Assembly (NCBI GenBank): GCA_028583605.1
Contig: CM053329.1
Coordinates: 38,972,161-39,036,160 of the forward strand
Length of the DNA: 64,000 nucleotides
Source of the DNA: Dastarcus helophoroides
Lineage: Eukaryota > Arthropoda > Insecta > Coleoptera > Bothrideridae
Reading direction: 5' to 3'
Position 1 is the first letter of the stretch; every line of letters begins with the position of its first letter. Under the pieces are notes generated by a model that searched no databases, was not told the origin of the DNA, and saw only the letters and a list, made by a program, of their open reading frames with translations. Positions 1 to 12,202 of this stretch are shown in pieces. The position numbers were made by a program, and so were the translations under genes.

Positions 1-1483
1 GAAAGGTGTGGACGCCTTTTTTAAAATTTAAACTGAAATCTGAAGGTAAGGGGAGTCGTAACATACACCAGACAGACTAGAAATGTCAAAAAATCTTACA
101 TTCTTAGGTTATTTTCTAAAAGCTGTAACTCAAACGAAAATAGTCATAACGAAAAATAATAAGCAACTAATTAAAGCCTCAGGTTTTTAGTTTTCAGATG
201 TAAAGTTTAAAATGTTGTAGCGCCAGCAGTTTTTGACTAATCGTGGGAAAACTATGGGTTAAAAATTTTTCCAAATTTTTGTTTACTTTGAAAAGGATTC
301 ACGGATTTTAATTTTTTTTAGTCAATTTTTTGTAAAGTTTTTGTAGGCAATTTAATTCTCTTTAATTTGACTGCTCTTCAAATCTTATACAATGACTATT
401 CGCTGAGTGGGCGTCCTTAAAACAAAAAAGTAATTCTCTTTTTTTGGTTGTCAATAACTAGAGGAATATCAATTTTGCAGAAAATACAAGTATGGCTTTA
501 AAAACGGCAAAAAACTCTATACAAGTCCCAGTTATGAGCTTTTGACAAAAACATATTTAGTGCGAGAAAGTTGATTCATGAAGAGATAAAAATATGTCTA
601 CAACTAAAGGTTCACTTAACTTGGCATAACCTTGCTAATAATGGATGGTTTAAGGATTTTTACTGTAACTTTTTCACTTCAAAGTGCTTGCTGCTGCATT
701 GTTTCAAAATAACGAGAAATTGATTAGAAAAACACACGATACGCCCCCCTTTTAAGGACCATGCAAATTAGTGGATGCGCCGAAATTAGGATATATTTTA
801 TTTGAACTATTTTATATTATTTACGTAAAATATAAGCTAATATGAATCAATTTAACGTTTAATTTTTATATTTAAAATAAAATATGAGTACAGGAAAACG
901 TAAAATACACTTGACACAGAAATTAAGAGATGAAAAATCTCAAATTTTTAGCTTCGTTTCAAAGCGCTGTAACTCACAGAAAAATTGTCCTGGAGAAAAA
1001 TAAGACGAAAGTAGACTAAAGCTTCAACCTTCAAATATTTAAATCTTGAGTTTAAAGTATTTTAGCGTCAATAACCTTTGACTACTACTACGAAAATCAT
1101 GGTCTAAAAAGTTTTAAAAAATTTTGTTTTTCTTTAAAAAGGCCAACAGGCTTTAACAATTTTTTTCTAGTGATTATATTTTGCGAATTTTATACCGTAT
1201 TTAAATACCTTTTGTTTGACTTGTGCGTGAACTCCACGCTATGCCTTTTCGCTTAATCATCCTCTTTTAAAATAAAAAAGTCACCTTTGACGTTGGTAAT
1301 AATTAACTCGATGACTAGTGATCAAACAAAAAACTCAAGCAAGGCTTTAAAAACTTCAAAGCACTGTTTACAAGTCAGGTTTGTTGATTTTTAAATATAA
1401 TTCAAATTTAGTCATAAATGTAATAAAAAATATTTCTTGGAAATATTCAGCTTTTTCACGAAATTTCAAGGTTGTGTCAAAAT

Positions 1484-1864
1484 TTACGACTTACAAATGT
1501 ACGTGAGGATCATTTCTCAAAATTCGTTTATTTGTTCAAATGTAAAAAAAAGACACAATAATTCCGAAAAAAATATTACGATAAAATTGATTAAAGACGA
1601 GATTCAAAATTTACGACTTACAAATGTACTTGAGGATCATTTCTCAAAATTCGTTTATTTGTTCAAATGTAAAAAAAAGACACAATAATTCCGAAAAAAA
1701 TATTACGATAAAATTGATTAAAGACGAGATTCAAAATTTACGACTTACAAATGTACGTGAGGATCATTTCTCAAAATTCGTTTATTTGTTCAAATGTAAA
1801 AAAAAGACACAATAATTCCGAAAAAATATTACGATAAAATTGATTAAAGACGAGATTAAAAATT
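1484..1864. repeat. 127-bp internal triplication inside one Sat1008 unit
   Basis: The word TTACGACTTACAAATGTAC starts at 1484, 1611 and 1738 (one base differs in the second copy), a strict 127-bp period. Each copy runs through AATTCGTTTATTTGTTCAAA to a ...ATTAAAGACGAGATT end. Other Sat1008 units have this block once, so it is a local tandem gain and it explains most of why this unit is ~1261 bp rather than ~1008. The copies are almost identical, so the event looks recent. Confidence 0.93.
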
Positions 1865-3124
1865 CTATAATTGGGGATATTCGCTTATTTTGACTTAACT
1901 TTGCAAATAATAAATAAACTAAAGATAATGCTTTAATTTGAAAGAACGTGCTATTTGCATTGACTCCAAATCCAAGGCAATTTAGCTGGAAAACACATGA
2001 AACGCTCCCTTGAAAAACGGTCACACAATTGATGGATGCGCCGGTATTTGCGATTTTTTTTAATTTAGACTATTCTATATTATTTACGTAAAATATAAGC
2101 TAAGATAAATCGTACTAACATTTTATTTGTAAATCTCAACTAAAATGTGAATTTAGGAAGTCATAAAATACATTACACAGAAATTAGGGGATGAAAAAGC
2201 GCTGTAGCTCAAAGAAAAAAAGTTGTGGAGCAAAATAAAATAAAAATCAATTAAAACTTCAACTTTTAAATATTTAAATCTTGAGTTTAAAGTATTTTAG
2301 CGTCAATAATTTTTGCCTAATACTACGAAAATCATTTTTGTTTTTGTTTGGAAAGGTCCACAGGCTTTAATGTTTTTTTTCTAGTCATCACATTTTAGCA
2401 GTTTTATACCCTATTTAATTATCTTTTATTTGACTGGTCTGCAAACTTCACGCTATGATTTTTCGCTTAGTTATCCTCATTTAAAATTAAAAAGTTACCT
2501 TTGACTTTGGAAATCAATAACTCGATGAATAGTGATTTAACAAAAAACGAAAGTAAGGTTTTAAAAACTCCAAAGCACTGTTTAAAAGTAATGTTTGTTG
2601 ATTTTTGTTTATAATCGAAATCCAGTCGAAATTGTAATAAAAAATATTTCTTGGGAATATTCAACTTTTTCACGAAATTTCAAGGTTGTGTCAAAATTTA
2701 GGACTTAGAAAAGTAAGTGAGAATCATTTCTCAAAATTCGTTTATTTGTTCAAATATAAAAAAGGACACAATAATTCGGAAAAAATATTACGATAAAATT
2801 GATTAAAAAGGAGATTAAAAATTCTATAATTGGGGATACTCGCTTACTTTGACATAACTTTGCAAATAATAAATAAACCAAAGATATTTTTTTAATCTCA
2901 AAGAATGTGCTATTCGCATTGACTCCAAATCCAAGGCAATTTAGCTGGAAAACACACGAAACACTCCCTTGAAAAACGGACATGAAATTGGTGGATGCGC
3001 CGGTGTTTGAGAATTCTTTAATTTAGACTATTCTATATTATTAACGTAAAATATAAGCTAAGATGAATCGTACTAACATTTAATTTGTAAATCTCAACTA
3101 AATTGTGAATATAGGAAGTCATAA

Positions 3125-5130
3125 AATACACTGGACACAGAAATTAAGGAATGAAAAATCCCAAATTTTAGCTTCGTTTCAAAGCTCTGTAAGTCAAGGA
3201 AAAATAGTTGCGGAGAAAAATAAGATAAAAATAGATTAAAAATCCAACTTGCAAAAATTCAAATCTTGAGTTCAGAGTATTTTAGCGTCAATAACTGTTG
3301 ACTAAGACAACGAAAATCATGGTCTAAGAATTTTTATAATTTTTTTTTTCTTTAAAATAGTCCACAAGTTTAAATGATTTTTTTTAGTGATTACATTTCA
3401 GGAATTTAATACCATATTTAATCATCTTTTATTTGACTGGTTTGCGAACTCCACGCTATGATTTTTCGCTTAGTTATCCTCGTTTAAAATAAAAAAGTCG
3501 CCTTTGATTTTTGGTAATCAATAACTCGATAAATAGTGATCCTACAAAAAACGCAAGTAAGGTTTTAAAAACTCCAAAGCACTGTCTACTAGTCATGTTT
3601 GTTCATTTTTTACTATAATCCAAATCTAGTGAAAATTATAATAAAAAATATTTCTTGAGAATGTTCAACTTTTTTCACGAAATTTCAAGGTTGTGTCGAA
3701 ATTTCTGATTTACAAAAGTACGTAAGGATCATTTCTCAAAATTTCTTTATTTGTTCAAATGTCAAAAAAAGACACAATAATTCCGGAAAAAATATTATGA
3801 TAAAATTGATTAAAAACGAGATTAATAATTTAATAATTGGGGATATTCGCTTACTTTTACCTAACTTTGCAAATAATAAACAAACTAAAGGTAATTATTT
3901 ATTTTCAAAGAACGGGCTATTTGCAGTGACTCCAAATCCTAGGTAATTTAGCAGGAGAACACACTAAACGCTCCCTTGAAAAACGGTCATACAATTGGTG
4001 GATGCGCCGGAGTTTGAGATTTTTTTTAAATTTAGACTATTCTATATTACTTACGTAAAATATAAGCTAAGGTGGATCTTTTAACGGTTTATTTGTAAAT
4101 CTTAAATGAAATGTTAATATAGGAAGTCATAAAATACACTGGACACAGAAATTAAGGAATGAAAAATCCCAAATTTTACCTTAGTTTCAAAGCTCTGTAA
4201 GTCAAAGAAAAATAGTTGCGGAGAAAAATAAGATAAAAATAGATTAAAAATCCAACTTACAAAAATTCAAATCTTGAGTTCAGAATATTTTACCGTCAAT
4301 AACTGTTGACTAAGACAACGAAAATCATGGTCTAAGAATTTTTATAAATTTTTTTTTCTTTAAAATAGTCCACAAGTTTAAATGATTTTTTTTTAGTGAT
4401 TACATTTTAGGAATTTAATACCCTATTTAATCATCTTTTATTTGACTGGTCTGCGAACTCCACGCTATGATTTTTTGCTTAGTTATCCTCGTTTAAAATA
4501 AAAAAGTCACCTTTGACTTTGGTAATCAATAACTCAATGAATAGTGATTCTACGAAAAACGCAAGTAAGGTTTTAAAAACTGCAAAGCACTGTTTACTAT
4601 TCATGTTTGTTCATTTTTGACTATAATCCAAATCTAGTGAAAATTATAATAAAAAATATTTCTTGAGAATGTTCAACTTTTTTCACGAAATTTCAAGGTT
4701 GTGTCGAAATTTCTGATTTACAAAAGTACGTAAGGATCATTTCTCAAAATTTCTTTATTTGTTCAAATGTCAAAAAAAGATACAATAATTCCGGAAAAAA
4801 TATTATGATAAAATTGATTAAAAACGAGATTAATAATTCAATAATTGGGGATTTTCGCTTACTTTTACCTAACTTTGCAAATAATAAACAAACTAAAGGT
4901 AATTATTTATTTTCAAAAAACGGGCTATTTGCAGCGACTCCAAATCCTAGGTAATTTAGCAGGAGAACACACGAAACGCTCCCTTGAAAAACGGTCATAC
5001 AATTGGTGGATGCGCCGGAGTTTGAGATTTTTTTTAAATTTAGACTATTCTATATTACTTACGTAAAATATAAGCTAAGGTGGATCTTTTAACGGTTTAT
5101 TTGTAAATCTTAAATGAAATGTTAATATAG
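3125..5130. repeat. Near-identical neighbouring Sat1008 units
   Basis: From about 3125 the sequence repeats at +1008 with only scattered single-base changes up to about 5130. Examples are the shared CTAGGTAATTTAGCAGGAGA and GGTGGATCTTTTAACGG words, which other units lack or carry in changed form. The pair is much more alike to each other than to the flanking units, which indicates a recent tandem duplication or local homogenisation. Confidence 0.85.
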
Positions 5131-7033
5131 GAAATCGTAAAATACACTAGATACAAAAATTAAGGAATGAAAAATCCCAAATTTTAGCTTCGTTTCAAAG
5201 CGCTGTAACTCAAAGAAAAATTGTTGGGGAGAAAAATAAGATAAAAATATATTAAAGCTTCAACATTCAAATATTCAAATCTTGAGTTCAAAGTATTTTA
5301 GCGTCAATAACTTTTGACTTAGACTACGGAAATCTTGGTCTAAGAATGTTTACAAATTTTTGTTTTTTTTTTAAGGTCCACACGATTTAATGATTTTTTC
5401 CCAGTAATTAAATCTTGGGAATTTTATACCCTATTAAATTATCTTTTATTTGACTGGTCTACGAATTCCACGCTGTGATTTTTCGCTTACTTATCGTCGT
5501 TTAAAATAAAAAATTACCTTTGAATTTGGTAATCAATAACTAGATGAACAGTGATTTTACAGAAACGCAAGTAAAGTTTTGAAAACTTCAAAGCACTCTC
5601 TACAAAGTCATGTTTGTTGATTTTTGAATATAATCGAAATCCAGTCAAAGTTGTAATAAAAAATATTTCTGGGGAATTTTCAACTTTTTTCACGAAATTT
5701 CAGGGTTGTGTTGAAATTTCTGATTTACAAAAGTACGTGAAGTTCTTTTCTCAAAATTCGTTTATTTGTTTAAATGTTAAAAAAAAACAATAATTCCGAA
5801 AAAATTATTACTATAAAATTGATTAAAAACGAGATTAAAAATTCTATAATTGGTTATATTCGCGTATTTTGACAAAACTTTGCAAATAATAAATAAACTA
5901 AGGATAATTTTTCAATCTTAAAGAACGTGCTATTTGCATTGATTTCAAATCGAAGGCAATTTAGCGGGAAAACACACGAAACGCTCCCATGAAAACGGAC
6001 ACACAATTGGTGGATGCGCCGGTGTTTGCAAATTTCCTATTTAGACTATTCTATATTATTTACGTAAAATATCAGCTAAGATGAATTGTGCTAACGTTTT
6101 ATTTGCAAATCTCAAATAAAATGTGAATATGGGAAGTCATAAAATAAACTGGACACAGAAAATAAGGGATAAAAAATCACAAATTTTAGCTTCGTTTCCA
6201 AGCGTTGTAACTCAAAGAAAAATAGTCCTGGAGAAAAATATAACGAAAACAGATTAAAGCTCCAACCTTCGTATATTCAAATCTTGGATTCAAATTATTT
6301 TGGCGTCAATAACTTTTGACTAATACTACGAAAATCATGATCTAAAAATTTTTACAATTTTTTTAATTTCTTTAAAAAGGTTCACAGGCTTTAATGATTT
6401 TTTCCTAGTGATTAGAGTTGGGAAATTTTATACCCTATTTAATCATCTTTTATTTGACTGGACTACGAACTCCACGCTATGACTTTTCGCTTAGTTATCG
6501 TCCTTTAAAATAAAAAAATCACCTTTGAATTTGGTAATCAATAACTCGATGAGTCGTGATCTTATAAAAACGCAAGTAAAGTTTTAAAAACTTTAAAGCA
6601 CTCTCTACAAAGCCATGTTTGTTGATTTTTGACTATAATCGAAATCCAGTCAAAATTGTAATAAAAAATATTTCTGGGGAATTTTCAAATTTTTTCACGA
6701 AATTTCAAGGTTGTGTTGAAATTTCTGATTTACAAAAGTACGTGAGGATATTTTCTCAAAATTCGTTTATTTGTTCAAACGTTAAAAAAAAAGACACAAT
6801 AAGTCCGAAAAAAATATTACGATAAAATTGAATGAAAACAAGGTTAAGAATTCTATAATTGGTTATATTCGCATGTTTTGACAAAACTTTGCAAATAATA
6901 AATAAACTAAGGATAATTTTTAAATATCAAAGAATCTGCTATTTGCACTAACACCAAATCAGAGACAATTTAGCAGGAAAACATACGAAATGCTTCCTTG
7001 AAAAAACAGTCACAATATTGGTGGATGCGCCGG

Positions 7034-7520
7034 TATTTCCAGATTTTTTATTTACATTACTCTATATTATTTACGTAAAATATAAACTGATGGAACGTGT
7101 CTAATATCAAATGAAATGTGAATGAGAGGCGAGTTGCCTGCAGAAATTAAGGGGTATACAAATATTCAAAATTCTTATGTGATTTCCAAAAAGCTGTAAC
7201 TCATAGAAAAGTAGCCATAGAGAAGAATTGAAAAAAGCAGAGTAAAGCCTGAGGTTTCTAGTTAATAGATCTCTAGTTTAAATTTATCTAGCACTATCAG
7301 TTGTTGAATAATTATAAGCAAAGTATGAGCTAAACGTTTTTCCAAATTTAATTTATCTTTAGAAAAGTCAACGGGTTTTAATAATTTTTTTTTAGTGGTC
7401 TTATCACAAAATACTTTTAGATTATTTACTATTGTTTAATTTGACTAATCTCTAAGCTTTGTACGGTGATTTTTGGTTGACTTGTCCTGAGATATTCTCT
7501 GCATCTTCTTTGCGAAAACT
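7034..7520. repeat. Diverged partial Sat1008 copy at the array edge
   Basis: After the last landmark the Sat1008 order continues (TTACGTAAAATATAAACTGA, then GCTGTAACTCATAGAAAAG, then a GATTTTTGGTTGACTTGTCC block) but with many substitutions and indels. It fades out near 7.5 kb. This matches the usual decay of satellite array edges. Confidence 0.75.
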
Positions 7521-8186
7521 ATTGGTATTTATATTGGTGTTTTATTGGCTTTTTCTTCACTAGTTACTCCTTTCACAATTCCAAATTTTTAGCAACCTTT
7601 TGGTGAGGATTGGCAATCTGTTATAAATGGCCAATCCCTAACGGATTGCCAATGCAGTTGTCCCTGTCAAAAATAGAAAAGTTACTTCTGACTTTTGTGA
7701 TCCGTAACCATGTGGCTAGATTTTCTTGAAGGGGGAATGCAAAAAAATATATTCGAGGAAATTTGTGGTTCCTCCTGGTTTGAAATTTTCAATAAAATTC
7801 AAATATGAAAAGAATAACGATTTAAGTTACCAATTATCACGTATTTACTATAAAATTTTGAATTATAAACGTTCACTTTTTTTGAAAGTTTCTCAAAACT
7901 GACTCTTGTTTTATATTTTGGGTTCGCAAGTCTTAGTTTTATTTTTTCTAAAATAGTTACACACAAAATGCAATTTGAATTTAAAGATTTGTCCAAAAGC
8001 TTTGGAGCTAAACTAGAATTGTCGTCCCTCTCCTCTCCCTGTGTTAAAATTGTTCAAATTTTTTGCACATTTTTAAGCTAAACGTGAACACTTTTCAAAG
8101 TTTTTTAAAATTTGAAAAGAAAACTTTCACTTTCTTTCGAAGATTTGAAGTTGAATTTAAAATTTTAATCTTCTTTAAAATTTAAA
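7521..8186. other. AT-rich spacer with a short interrupted palindrome
   Basis: No coding potential is seen. One small structure stands out: TTGGCAATC at 7610-7618 is the perfect inverse of GATTGCCAA at 7645-7653, and GGATTGGC (7607-7614) pairs with GCCAATCC (7630-7637), so two alternative hairpins compete. From about 8030 the text resembles diverged Sat281 words (TTTTTTGCACATTTTTAAGC). Confidence 0.5.
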
Positions 8187-8200
8187 TTTATAAGTCAATT

Positions 8201-8538
8201 TTGGTGGAACGGATTGGTCCTTGGTTGTCTTCAAAAATTGAAATACAAAACTTGCCCCTGAAACCAAGAAAGATTAAAAAACACAACAAATGTTGCTTTA
8301 ACGCATTTCGACAGCCATAGTGTCTCTCTGAAGCTGATAGCTTGGCTGTCGAAACGTGTTAGAGCAACTTTTGTTCTGTTTTTTATTCTTTCTTGGTTCC
8401 AGGGGACAAGTTTTGTATTTCAATTTTTATAAGTCAGTATCTCTTTGAATATGATAGCTTCGCTATCGAAACGCGTAATGTTTGTTGCGTTTTTTAATCT
8501 TTCTTGGTTTCAGGGTACAAGATTTGTATTTCAATTTT
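8201..8538. mobile_element. FB palindromic element, left arm plus two right arms
   Basis: Left arm: head GGTGGAACGGATTGGTCC, then CCCTGAAACCAAGAAAGATT, ending near the GACAGCC/GGCTGTC centre. The first right arm is its inverse and carries TTTCTTGGTTCCAGGGGACA, ending about 8425. A second right arm follows at 8437-8536. The 11-mer TTTATAAGTCA flanks the first element (8187-8197 and 8426-8436), and a one-base variant TTTATAAGTTA closes the second arm (8537-8547), so the extra half is bounded by the same target word. This is strong evidence of insertion with target duplication. The head lies only on the left, so the element is asymmetric. No coding capacity. Confidence 0.88.
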
Positions 8539-8559
8539 TATAAGTTAAAGTTGGGTTCT

Positions 8560-10342
8560 TTTTCTGAAATATTTTACCATTTAATTTAAAAAAATGTACT
8601 TTTTGTTCTAGAAACTTGGACACAAACTAGAAACGTCGTCCATTCGCTTGAATGTTTGTGTTGAAATTATCCAATGATTTTAATTTCTTTGCAATTTTTT
8701 AACCTAAACACGAATAGTTTCCTAAAATTTTAATCAAAAAGTGTCACTTTTTCTCGAAAATGTGTCCTTGTTCCCAAATTTTCGAGCTTCTTCTTTAAAA
8801 TGTAAATTTATAAGTCGAAATGGCGTAAATATTTTAGTAAAATTTTTTAACTTTGAATCAAAAAATTTAAACTTTTTTTTACTATCTTGGACTCGTAACT
8901 AAAAATATCGTCCCTTTGCTAGAATTTTTGTGGTAAATTTGCCCCAAAATTTTAATTTCTTTGCAATTTTTTAACCTAAACTCGAATATTTCATACATTT
9001 TTCTTAAAATTTTAATCAAAAAGTGTCACTTTTTTTCGAAAATGTGTCATTGTATCCAAATGTTCAAGCTTCTTCTTCTAAATTTATATTAATAAGTTGA
9101 AATTGTGTATATTCTTTAGCAGAATTTTTTAACTTTTAATTAAACCATTTATACTTTTTTCTGGTATCTTGAACCCAAACTGAAAATATCGTCCTTTTGC
9201 TAGAATGTTTGTGGTAAATTTGCCCCAAAATTTAAATTTCTTGGAAATTTTTTAACCTAAACTCGAATATTTCATACATTTTTCTTAAAATTTTATTCAA
9301 AAAGTGTCAGTTTTTCTCGAAAATGTGTCATTGTATCCAAATGCTCAAGCTTCGTCTTCAAAATTTACATTTATAAGTCGAAATTGCGCATATTCTTTAG
9401 CAGAATATTTTAACTTTTAATTTAACTATTTATACTTTTTTCTAGTATCTTGGACTCAAACTAAAAATATCGTCCCTTTGCTAGAATTTTTGTGGTAAAT
9501 TTGCCCCAAAATTTTAATTTCTTTGCAATTTTTTAACCTAAACTGAAATATTTGATACATTTTTCTTAAAATTTAATTCAAAAAGTGTCACTTTTTCTCG
9601 AAAATGTGTCATTGTATTCAAATGTTCAAGCTTCGTCTTCAAAATTTATATTTATAAGTCGAAATTGCGTATACTCTTTAGCAGAATTTTTTAACTTTTA
9701 ATTAACCCATTTATACTTTTTTCCAGTATTTTGGACCCAAACTAAGAATATCGTCCCTTTGCTAGAATTTTTGTGGTAAATTTGCCCCAAAATTGTAATT
9801 TCCTTGCAATTTTTTAACCTAAACTCGAATATTTCATATATTTTTCTTCAAATTTTAATCAAAAGTGTCACTCTTTCTAGAAAATGTGACATTGTATACA
9901 AATGTTCAAGCTTCTTCTTCAAAATTTATGTTTATAAGTCGAAATTGCGTATATTCTTTAGCAGAATTTTTTAACCTTTAATTAAACCATTTATACTTTT
10001 TTCTAGTATCTTTGACTCAAACTAAAAATATCGTCCCATAGCATTTTTGTGGTAAACACGTCCCAAAATTTTATTTATCTTTTGAGTTGAACAAGGACAT
10101 CTTATACAAATGTAAAAGTGAAACTTTACGTTTCAAATTTTAGAAAAATTCCAAAATTTGAAACGTAAAGATTCACTTTTTTTTGAAAAATATGTCGTTA
10201 TTTCCAACATTTCAATCTTTTCCTCCAAAATTCAAATTTATAAGTTGAAATTGAAATTTTTCCTAGAATTTTAACCAGTTAATTAAGAAAATTATTTTTT
10301 CTAGGAAATTGGACTCAAACTAAAAATGTTGTACCTTTTCTT
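8560..10342. repeat. Sat281: 281-bp tandem satellite
   Basis: The word GCCCCAAAAT starts at 8941, 9222, 9503 and 9784, exactly 281 bp apart. Diverged equivalents lie near 8660 and 10060. Every unit holds TATCGTCCCTTTGCTAGAAT, TTTTTTAACCTAAACTCGAA, AAAAAGTGTCACTTTTTCTC and TTATAAGTCGAAATTGCG in order. The central four units are the most alike and the outer ones decay. Non-coding. Confidence 0.93.
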
Positions 10343-10486
10343 GAACTCGATACCGAAAGGAATTTTCCCCAAAAATTACAACCTGGTTTAAGGAGGCGGT
10401 TCATCGCTGCCTATCCTTGTTTCCGCATCCTACTCGCGGTGCTTTGAAGGCATAATAGGGGTATCTTTTGCAAGTGGATTGAACAT
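10343..10486 (+). mobile_element. 5'-truncated 3' end of a non-LTR retrotransposon
   Basis: This ~140-bp stretch matches the tail of the decayed retrotransposon at 20945-21090: ACCGAAAGGAATTTTCCCCA, GGCGGTTCATC and CCTTGTTTCCGCATCC occur in the same order. It encodes the last residues of the reverse-transcriptase frame (a PKGIFPKNYN-like then SLFPHPTR-like end) and then an A-rich 3' edge (ATAAAAAAAAC). A short 3' fragment with a missing 5' side is the usual product of incomplete target-primed reverse transcription. It sits inside diverged Sat281 sequence. Confidence 0.85.
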
Positions 10487-11010
10487 AAAAAAAACTGTTC
10501 TGTGAAATTGCCCCAACAATGTAATTTCTTTGCAATTTCCTAAGCTAAACTTGGACATTTTTTCTAAAATTTCAACCAAAAACTTTCACATTTCCTCCAA
10601 AATGTGTCGTGGTTTCAACAATTTTTTCTTCCCCGAAATTTAAATTTATAATTTGAAATCGCAAATACTTTTCTCTAGAATTATTTATTTTTTAATCAAA
10701 ATTTTGTACTTTTCTCTAGAAACTTGGACCTAAACATATCGTCCATTTAGTGGAATTTTTGTGGTAAAAGTGATTCAAAATTTTCAATTCTTTTTGGTGG
10801 AACGGACTGATTCTTGGTTATCTTCAAAAATTGAAACACAGAACTTGTCCCCTAAAACCAAAAAAGATCTTTCTTGATTTCAGGGGACAAGTTCTGTATT
10901 TCAATTTTTCAATTCTTTTTAAACTATTAGGCTAAACATGGACATTTATTACTTTTTTTCCTAAACTTTAGAAGGAAAACTTTCACTTTTCTTTAGAGGT
11001 CGTTAATTCT
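10487..11010. repeat. Diverged Sat281 units, interrupted by FB
   Basis: GCCCCAACAATGTAATTTC near 10512 and a later unit near 10768 keep Sat281 word order with heavy divergence. The second is split by the FB element at 10796-10907, and the unit text resumes after it (AAACTATTAGGCTAAACATGG). Confidence 0.7.
10796..10907. mobile_element. Short FB element with most of both arms deleted
   Basis: It starts GGTGGAACGGACTGATTC and runs to ACCAAAAAAGAT. It then switches at once to the inverse CTTTCTTGATTTCAGGGGAC and ends TGTATTTCAA. The inner parts of both arms are gone. A 13-mer TTCAATTCTTTTT flanks it on both sides (10783-10795 and 10908-10920). This is a clean target duplication, with the T-run lying next to the GGTGG head. 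Confidence 0.88.
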
Positions 11011-12202
11011 AACATTTCTGTTTTCTCAAATTTAACGTTATATGTTAAAATTAATATTTTTTTAAAATTTTTCACTTCTGCTTTTATAATTTTCTTCCTA
11101 ACTAGAAATTTTAATTTCAAAAGGTCTGAAGTTTTTATTCCAGACATGTCGAGTTTTATTTTAAGTAAAGGGGCCCACATTTCACGAAAAATTTCAGAAA
11201 AAGATTGAGTCAAAACTTCAAAAAATACGCAAACAGTAGTTAAGTGTTTGAAGGTGTATTTTTTTATTTAAAATATTTTATGTTGATTTTTTGCTCTTAA
11301 ATATTGGTTCTGTGGTCAATTTAAAATATCCTTCAACGAGTTTTCTACTTGGCTTGTAGTAAAATTTAGATTTTACCAAAAAAATTTAAAAAATCGTGTT
11401 TAATATTTCTCATAAAAATGACGACTCATTTTGGCGGATGCGCCCGCATTGTGTTTGGATTAATAGGTATTATTTACCCAAAATTTATAACTAAGAAAAC
11501 GTATTGAAGATTTTTATTACATAATAAGACAAACGAGATAAGAGCTGGTCCTAAAATATTTACCAAAAAATACTAATTTTAAGTAAACAGAAATGGAAAT
11601 TTAAAAACCTTTTATAAATTCTTAACCAAAATACTCTTCAGATTCAGTTTAATTTTGTGTGACCTCATATGAGAATAAAAATAAATAAATTCTAATAAAC
11701 GAAACTGCAATAAATTCAACATTTTCAAATAATTTTATTTATCTCTTTATTTAATTTGTTTGTATTTTGTTATGCATTTAAATATATTTATTAAAGTTAA
11801 TTCTCATGACTTGAAAATAAATAACAAGCAAATGTCAGGCTTGAAAATAATGCATTATAGATACAAGTAAATTTAAATTAAATCAACTAGTTTTTAAAAA
11901 GACGATTTAAAAGAATTCAGGATATTATATTTTGAATTATTTAAACTATAAATTTTCTACTGAACGCATTTTATTTATTTATCTTTAATGTTAATCCTAT
12001 TAAAATATTTCGTTTTATAAATATTTACCAAAAAAATCATGCTTTAGTATTTTTATTTTGCCTACTATTTTTAATATAATAATTTAATAATACAAATAAT
12101 TTATTGCATCATTTTTCAAGCAACACATTTTATTTATTTTTTTATTTGTTTTAATCTTATTATAAAATCTTGATACAAATAATTAAACCAAACCTGGTCA
12201 GG
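11011..12202. other. AT-rich region without recognisable genes
   Basis: Very AT-rich, with many TTTATTTAT-type words. The only marker is GGCGGATGCGCCCGC near 11432, a diverged form of the Sat1008 landmark, followed by ATTATTTACCCAAAATTTAT, which echoes the Sat1008 text after its landmark. So a decayed Sat1008 border probably lies at about 11.34-11.52 kb. The rest shows no structure I can support. Confidence 0.5.

Larger units (their letters stand above)
1..7033. repeat. Sat1008: ~1.0-kb tandem satellite, seven units
   Basis: A landmark word GGTGGATGCGCCGG or a close variant recurs with its TGGATGCG core at about 772, 2033, 2992, 3999, 5007, 6011 and 7022. The spacings are 1261, 959, 1007, 1008, 1004 and 1011 bp. 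Between landmarks the same ordered blocks reappear: TTACGTAAAATATAAGCTAA shortly after the landmark, then a CTGTAACTCAAAGAAAAAT block, a GTCAATAACTTTTGAC block and an ACTCCACGCTATGATTTTTC block. The first unit (1-783) is partial and diverged. The long 1261-bp unit carries an internal triplication. Short open frames here are in frame only by chance, because the unit length is not a stable multiple of three and stops are frequent. Non-coding satellite. Confidence 0.93.

Noticed and set aside
4845..5066. 73-residue frame and similar frames in Sat1008
   Set aside because: Present or absent in neighbouring near-identical units depending on single-base changes, so not under coding constraint.
8201..8538. 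FB as a tRNA-derived SINE with internal A and B boxes
   Set aside because: TAGCCAAGCTA is a loose A-box match and GTTTCGATAGCC a loose B-box match. Order, spacing and the GGTTCGA core are not right, and both lie in a palindrome, so matches occur on either strand by symmetry.
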